A DNA stretch of 64,000 bases from an uncultured Flammeovirgaceae bacterium (lineage in GTDB: Bacteria; Bacteroidota; Bacteroidia; Cytophagales; MED-G16). The position numbers were made by a program, and so were the translations under genes. Position 1 is the first letter of the stretch, and the number at the start of each line of letters is the position of its first letter. The DNA lies in assembly GCA_913052485.1 (NCBI GenBank), contig CAJXDN010000004.1, forward strand, positions 1 through 64,000, written 5' to 3'. Below are positions 59,542 to 64,000 of this stretch, piece by piece. The notes below the pieces were generated by a model that was not told the DNA's origin, ran no database searches, and saw only the letters and a list, made by a program, of their open reading frames with translations.

Positions 59542-62500
59542 ATGAGAAATCTTCTCCTATTATTATCTCTCTGTCTTTTTTTTACTATTGACTCTCTAGC
59601 ACAGAAAAAAAATAAAACTGAGGTAAACTACCTAGATAAAATATCATTAAATGGATTGAAATGGAGATCTGTGGGGCCTGCTTTAACCTCTGGAAGGGTA
59701 TCTGATATAGCAGTCAATCCTAATAACCCATTCGAGTACTACGTGGCTGTGGCTTCAGGAGGTGTCTGGAAGACCTCAAACTGGGGTTTAGAATATATCC
59801 CAGTATTTGATGGTGAAGATTCCTACTCGATTGGTTGCGTTACTATAGACCCAAATAACCCAAACGTTGTATGGGTTGGGACAGGAGAAAATAATAACCA
59901 AAGATCAGTGGCTTACGGTGATGGAATTTATAAATCCACAGATGGAGGTAAGTCTTGGGAGAATATGGGATTAAAAGACTCTGAACACATCGGAAATATT
60001 ATTATTCATCCAGATAATTCTGATGTCATCTATGTATCTGCCTACGGACCATTGTGGAGTAAGGGTGGAGAGAGAGGGGTGTACATGTCAGAGGATGGTG
60101 GTGATAACTGGAAGAGGATTCTGTATATTGACGAGCACACTGGTATCAATGAGATCCACATGGATCCAAAAAATCCTAAGGTTTTATATGCCGCAGCACA
60201 CCAGAGGAGAAGGCACGTCTATACGTATGTAGGAGGTGGCCCAGGTTCAAGTTTATATAAATCTACGGATTCTGGAAAATCATGGAAGAAAATTAATAGA
60301 GGACTACCAAGCGTTGAAATTGGGAGAATTGGGTTGGATATATCTCCAGTTGATAATAATGTACTTTATGCAATTGTCGAAGCGTCTGACAGGAAGGGAG
60401 GGTTTTATAAGTCCGAAGATATGGGAGAATCGTGGTCAAAACAAAGTGGAAAAGTAACTAGTGGTAATTACTACCAAGAAATATTTGCAGATCCTATTGA
60501 TTTAGGAACTGTCTATGTGATGGATACATGGATGTCAGTCACTAAGGATGGTGGAAAAACATTTGAGTATGTAGGAGAAGATTTTAAACATGTTGACAAT
60601 CATGCGATGTGGATTAACCCAAATAACAACAATCACTGGCTAATTGGATGTGATGGAGGTATTTATGAGACGTTTGATGCAGCAAAGAATTGGGATTTTA
60701 AGAAGAATTTACCAATTACTCAATTTTATAAGGTAGCGGTTGATAACGACGTACCTTTTTACAATATTTATGGAGGAACCCAAGATAATTTCACAATTGG
60801 AGGGCCCTCTAGAGTTAACACATCTCATGGAATAACTAACCAGGATTGGTTTATAACCCATGGTGGAGATGGATTTGAGTCACAAGTAGACCCTAAAAAC
60901 CCTAACATAGTATACTCACAGTCGCAGTACGGCTGGCTAGTAAGATTCGATAAAAAGAGTGGGGAGGAGGTAGGAATTAAACCTATAGCGAGAAAAGGAG
61001 AACTGGGGTATAAATGGAATTGGGATGCTCCCCTTGCTGTGAGTAATCATAAATCGGGTAGATTGTATTTTGCCGCAAATAAAGTTTTTAGGTCAGACAA
61101 TTATGGTAACAGCTGGGAGGTCATTAGTGACGATTTATCAAGAAAAATTGATAGAAATAGGCTTGAGGTATACGATAGGGTACTTAGTATGGATGCTGTA
61201 GCAAAAAATGGATCTACATCACCTTACGGAACAATTGTTGCCCTTTCTGAATCTCCATTAAATGAGAATTTAATTGTTGTTGGAACCGATGACGGTTTAG
61301 TACATATAACATCAGACGGTGGCTCCTCATGGAATAAAGTTGATAATATACCTGGGGCTCCAAATCAATCATATGTTAATTCAGTGTATACATCTCACCA
61401 CGACGAGAATATTATCTATGTTGCCTTTAACCACCATAAATATGGAGATTTTAAGCCATATGTCTTCATGACAACTGATAGAGGAGATAATTGGAAATCT
61501 ATAAGCAGTAACCTACCTATTAGAGGTAGTGTCTATGCAATTGAGGAAGACCATGTCGACTCCGGACTGATATTTTGCGGTACTGAGTTTGGTGTATTTT
61601 TCTCTCCAGATAATGGTAAAATTTGGAAAAAGTTATCAAATGGATTACCAACTATTGCTGTCAGAGATATTGCAATTCAAAGAGACATGAATGATTTGAT
61701 ACTTGGAACTTTTGGAAGGGGGTTTTATGTTTTAGACGATTACTCATCCCTGAGGGATATTGATAACAAGAAGATATCAGAGAAAGCAATTATTTTTCCT
61801 ACAAGAGAGGCAATTATGTGGGAGAAAGCATCCCCTCTTGGGCTTCCAGGAAAATCATTCCAAGGTGATAATTTTTACACAGGAGATAATCTTGATCCAG
61901 TTGCCATGATTAATTATTACTATGATGAAAATTATTTATCACTTAGAGATAGAAGAAAGCAAAAAGAAAAAGGCTTAATTAAAAGTAATAAGGATGTATT
62001 TTATCCAAATTATGAAACTTTAAAAGCTGAGATGGATGAAGACCAAGCCAATTTGGTATTTACCATAAAAAATTCAGATAATATGGTTGTCAAAAAAGTT
62101 TTAAGGAAGCCAAGTAAGGGATTGAATAGGTTCCACTGGGATCTTAGGTATGAGGCCACAAATCCTATTAATTTATCTTCTCCATCATTCTATAACCCTT
62201 TCGCAGGGAAATCGGAGGGAACACTCGTTGAACCAGGAGTATATACTGTTCAGATGGATTATTTAGTAGATGGTAATATTAGCATGCTCGTTGATCCTAC
62301 TAGTTTTACTGTATCACTACTTGATAATACGGAGCTTCCGGCTGAGGATAGAGAGGCTAAAATTAATTTTCAGAGAGATGTAGCTAAAATGCAGGGAGAA
62401 ATAAATTCATACTCTAGTATTTTGTCAGAGATTAATAATAAGTTGAGATATTTTGAGCAGGCCATATTAAAACTTGAGAAGCCGATGGGTGAGCTATCAT

Positions 62501-62808
62501 CTGAATTCAATGAAATTAAAGAAAACTCAAAACTTATAGGGGTGATGTTTTACGGTGACAATGTAAAAAGACGTTTGGATATGCAGCAGACCCCAACCCC
62601 TTCATCACGAGTAGGAATAATTGCCAGTGAGCAGAAATATTCTACCTCTTCACCTACTGAAACACATATTAGTAGTTTTGATATTGCTAAAGAGGAATTT
62701 CAGCCTATTAAAAATAAATTAGATTTATTAGTTGAAATGGTTAAAAAATTTGAAGATAAAATGAAATTTTTAGGTGCCCCGTATACACCTGGAAGATTCG
62801 AAAATTAA
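59542..62808 (+). CDS. Sortilin/VPS10-like BNR (Asp-box) beta-propeller secreted protein, paralogue of 51944..55210
   Basis: 1088 aa; ISLNGLKWRSVGPALTSGRVSDIAVNPNNPFEYYVAVASGGVWKTSNWGLEYIPVFDGEDSYSIGCVTIDPNNPNVVWVGTGENN; Asp-boxes. Confidence 0.9.
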   Translation: MRNLLLLLSLCLFFTIDSLAQKKNKTEVNYLDKISLNGLKWRSVGPALTSGRVSDIAVNPNNPFEYYVAVASGGVWKTSNWGLEYIPVFDGEDSYSIGCVTIDPNNPNVVWVGTGENNNQRSVAYGDGIYKSTDGGKSWENMGLKDSEHIGNIIIHPDNSDVIYVSAYGPLWSKGGERGVYMSEDGGDNWKRILYIDEHTGINEIHMDPKNPKVLYAAAHQRRRHVYTYVGGGPGSSLYKSTDSGKSWKKINRGLPSVEIGRIGLDISPVDNNVLYAIVEASDRKGGFYKSEDMGESWSKQSGKVTSGNYYQEIFADPIDLGTVYVMDTWMSVTKDGGKTFEYVGEDFKHVDNHAMWINPNNNNHWLIGCDGGIYETFDAAKNWDFKKNLPITQFYKVAVDNDVPFYNIYGGTQDNFTIGGPSRVNTSHGITNQDWFITHGGDGFESQVDPKNPNIVYSQSQYGWLVRFDKKSGEEVGIKPIARKGELGYKWNWDAPLAVSNHKSGRLYFAANKVFRSDNYGNSWEVISDDLSRKIDRNRLEVYDRVLSMDAVAKNGSTSPYGTIVALSESPLNENLIVVGTDDGLVHITSDGGSSWNKVDNIPGAPNQSYVNSVYTSHHDENIIYVAFNHHKYGDFKPYVFMTTDRGDNWKSISSNLPIRGSVYAIEEDHVDSGLIFCGTEFGVFFSPDNGKIWKKLSNGLPTIAVRDIAIQRDMNDLILGTFGRGFYVLDDYSSLRDIDNKKISEKAIIFPTREAIMWEKASPLGLPGKSFQGDNFYTGDNLDPVAMINYYYDENYLSLRDRRKQKEKGLIKSNKDVFYPNYETLKAEMDEDQANLVFTIKNSDNMVVKKVLRKPSKGLNRFHWDLRYEATNPINLSSPSFYNPFAGKSEGTLVEPGVYTVQMDYLVDGNISMLVDPTSFTVSLLDNTELPAEDREAKINFQRDVAKMQGEINSYSSILSEINNKLRYFEQAILKLEKPMGELSSEFNEIKENSKLIGVMFYGDNVKRRLDMQQTPTPSSRVGIIASEQKYSTSSPTETHISSFDIAKEEFQPIKNKLDLLVEMVKKFEDKMKFLGAPYTPGRFEN

Positions 62809-62831
62809 TGAATTAAGCTTAAATTAAAAAT

Positions 62832-64000
62832 ATGAAAATCTATACTTACTTTTTATTATTAATAATTCCATTTTTTTCTTATTCACAAGAAATTGATAAG
62901 TTGACTATATCTGATATGAAATTTAGGCATGTTGGTCCCGTTGGGAACAGACTAACATGTGTCTCAGGTATCGCAAATGATCCAATGACATACTATGTTG
63001 GTGCTGCTTCTGGCGGAGTTTGGAAGACGAAAGACGGTGGCTTGAACTGGTTTCCTGTATTTGATGGTCAGGAGGTTCACTCCATTGGAGCTGTTGCAGT
63101 TGCTCCCTCAAATCCGATGGTTGTATATGTAGGTACTGGCGAAAGTTCTATCAGATCTAATGTATCGATTGGAGATGGAGTTTATAAATCTGAGGATGGT
63201 GGAGAGACATGGAAAAATATTGGATTAAAAAATTCAGGAAGAATATCCAGAATTATAGTTCATCCCGATGATCCTGATAAAGTCTATGTGGGAGCTTTAG
63301 GACACGCATACTCACCGCAGAAAGAGAGAGGAGTTTACATGACTCACGATGGTGGAAAATCGTGGAGACAGACACTTTTTGTTGATGAAAACACTGGAAT
63401 ATCGGATATAGTGATGGATACTGATAATCCACTCGTATTATTTGCAGGAGCTTGGCATCTTGAACTCAAAACATGGCAGAGAATTAGTGGTGGACCTGGA
63501 AGTGGTATCTTCAAATCTACCGATGGCGGTATCACATGGAACCGGTTGAGAGGAAATGGTCTACCTACAAAAGATGTGGGTAAAATTGCTTTGGCTATGA
63601 CTCCAGCAGCACCTGATAGGTTATATGCTCTAATTGAGACGGGCGATGGTGTTCCATACAAAGGAAAAGAAACAGAATCCGGTGAGCTATGGCGTTCAGA
63701 CAATAACGGTAAGACATTTAAACTCATAAATTCAAATAGAGATCTAGGTGGAAGGCAGGCATACTACACTAGGACTGCTGCCTCCCCAGATAATCCTAAT
63801 GAGGTATATTTTATGAGTAACTCCTTTTTCTCTAGCATTGACGGTGGGGTATCACTCGAAAATAGATCACCTGAGTCATCTCCAAACTGGGATCATCACG
63901 AGATGTGGATTGATCCTCATAATGGTGATAGGATGGCTGTGGCGGGAGATGGAGGAATATCTATTTCCCTCAACAGAGGAAAAACTTGGCACAGAACATT
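62832..64000 (+). CDS. Third sortilin/VPS10-like BNR beta-propeller protein, 3' truncated by window edge; absent from ORF track
   Basis: Manual translation: MKIYTYFLLLIIPFFSYSQEIDKLTISDMKFRHVGPVGNRLTCVSGIANDPMTYYVGAASGGVWKTKDGGLNWFPVFDGQEVHSIGAVAVAPSNPMVVYVGTGESSIRSN...; open to the end of the window. Confidence 0.9.
   Translation, partial: MKIYTYFLLLIIPFFSYSQEIDKLTISDMKFRHVGPVGNRLTCVSGIANDPMTYYVGAASGGVWKTKDGGLNWFPVFDGQEVHSIGAVAVAPSNPMVVYVGTGESSIRSNVSIGDGVYKSEDGGETWKNIGLKNSGRISRIIVHPDDPDKVYVGALGHAYSPQKERGVYMTHDGGKSWRQTLFVDENTGISDIVMDTDNPLVLFAGAWHLELKTWQRISGGPGSGIFKSTDGGITWNRLRGNGLPTKDVGKIALAMTPAAPDRLYALIETGDGVPYKGKETESGELWRSDNNGKTFKLINSNRDLGGRQAYYTRTAASPDNPNEVYFMSNSFFSSIDGGVSLENRSPESSPNWDHHEMWIDPHNGDRMAVAGDGGISISLNRGKTWHRT

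Noticed and set aside
60023-60457. Two plus-strand alternative-frame ORFs inside the second sortilin-like gene
   Set aside because: Out-of-frame with a strongly supported CDS
1-64000. Search by eye for CRISPR arrays, IS elements, integrases, toxin-antitoxin and restriction systems
   Set aside because: None recognised; the window appears to be ordinary chromosomal backbone with accessory metabolic clusters

Overview
AT-rich chromosomal window, most likely from a marine flavobacterium-type Bacteroidota (SD-poor gene starts, guaA next to a periplasmic-binding-like lipoprotein, large monomeric PurL, TAnnTTTG-like promoter motif, many Flavobacteriia-style protein families). It is densely coding. 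I see no CRISPR array, transposase, integrase, phage module or rRNA. From left to right: partial tRNA-Gln(TTG); purL; a tightly coupled TetR-TolC-MFP-RND-phosphoesterase operon; nitroreductase and DUF4442; an SSS symporter followed by two untracked micro-ORFs; PQQ-type sugar dehydrogenase; murB, yebC, guaA; sppA, kdsB, nfeD; csp, pyrE, NUDIX; class V aminotransferase and APC permease; xylB-xylA; NhaC antiporter; NlpC/P60; TlpA and HMA proteins; glycosylasparaginase, SMUG2-like UDG, sugar nucleotidyltransferase. A photoheterotrophy locus follows: SSS symporter, proteorhodopsin, rho-independent terminator, blh, YwaF-like membrane protein, and a three-gene proton-translocating transhydrogenase (pnt). 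The right end has sulfatase, GH109-like oxidoreductase, three large sortilin/BNR beta-propeller paralogues (the third runs off the window and is missing from the ORF track), DoxX, a CxCC-containing BNR lipoprotein and two serine hydrolases. The most interesting signal is the operon-like PR | terminator | blh-ywaF-pntAA-pntAB-pntB arrangement, which suggests a light-to-PMF-to-NADPH cassette. All family calls are from reading the sequence; no searches were run.
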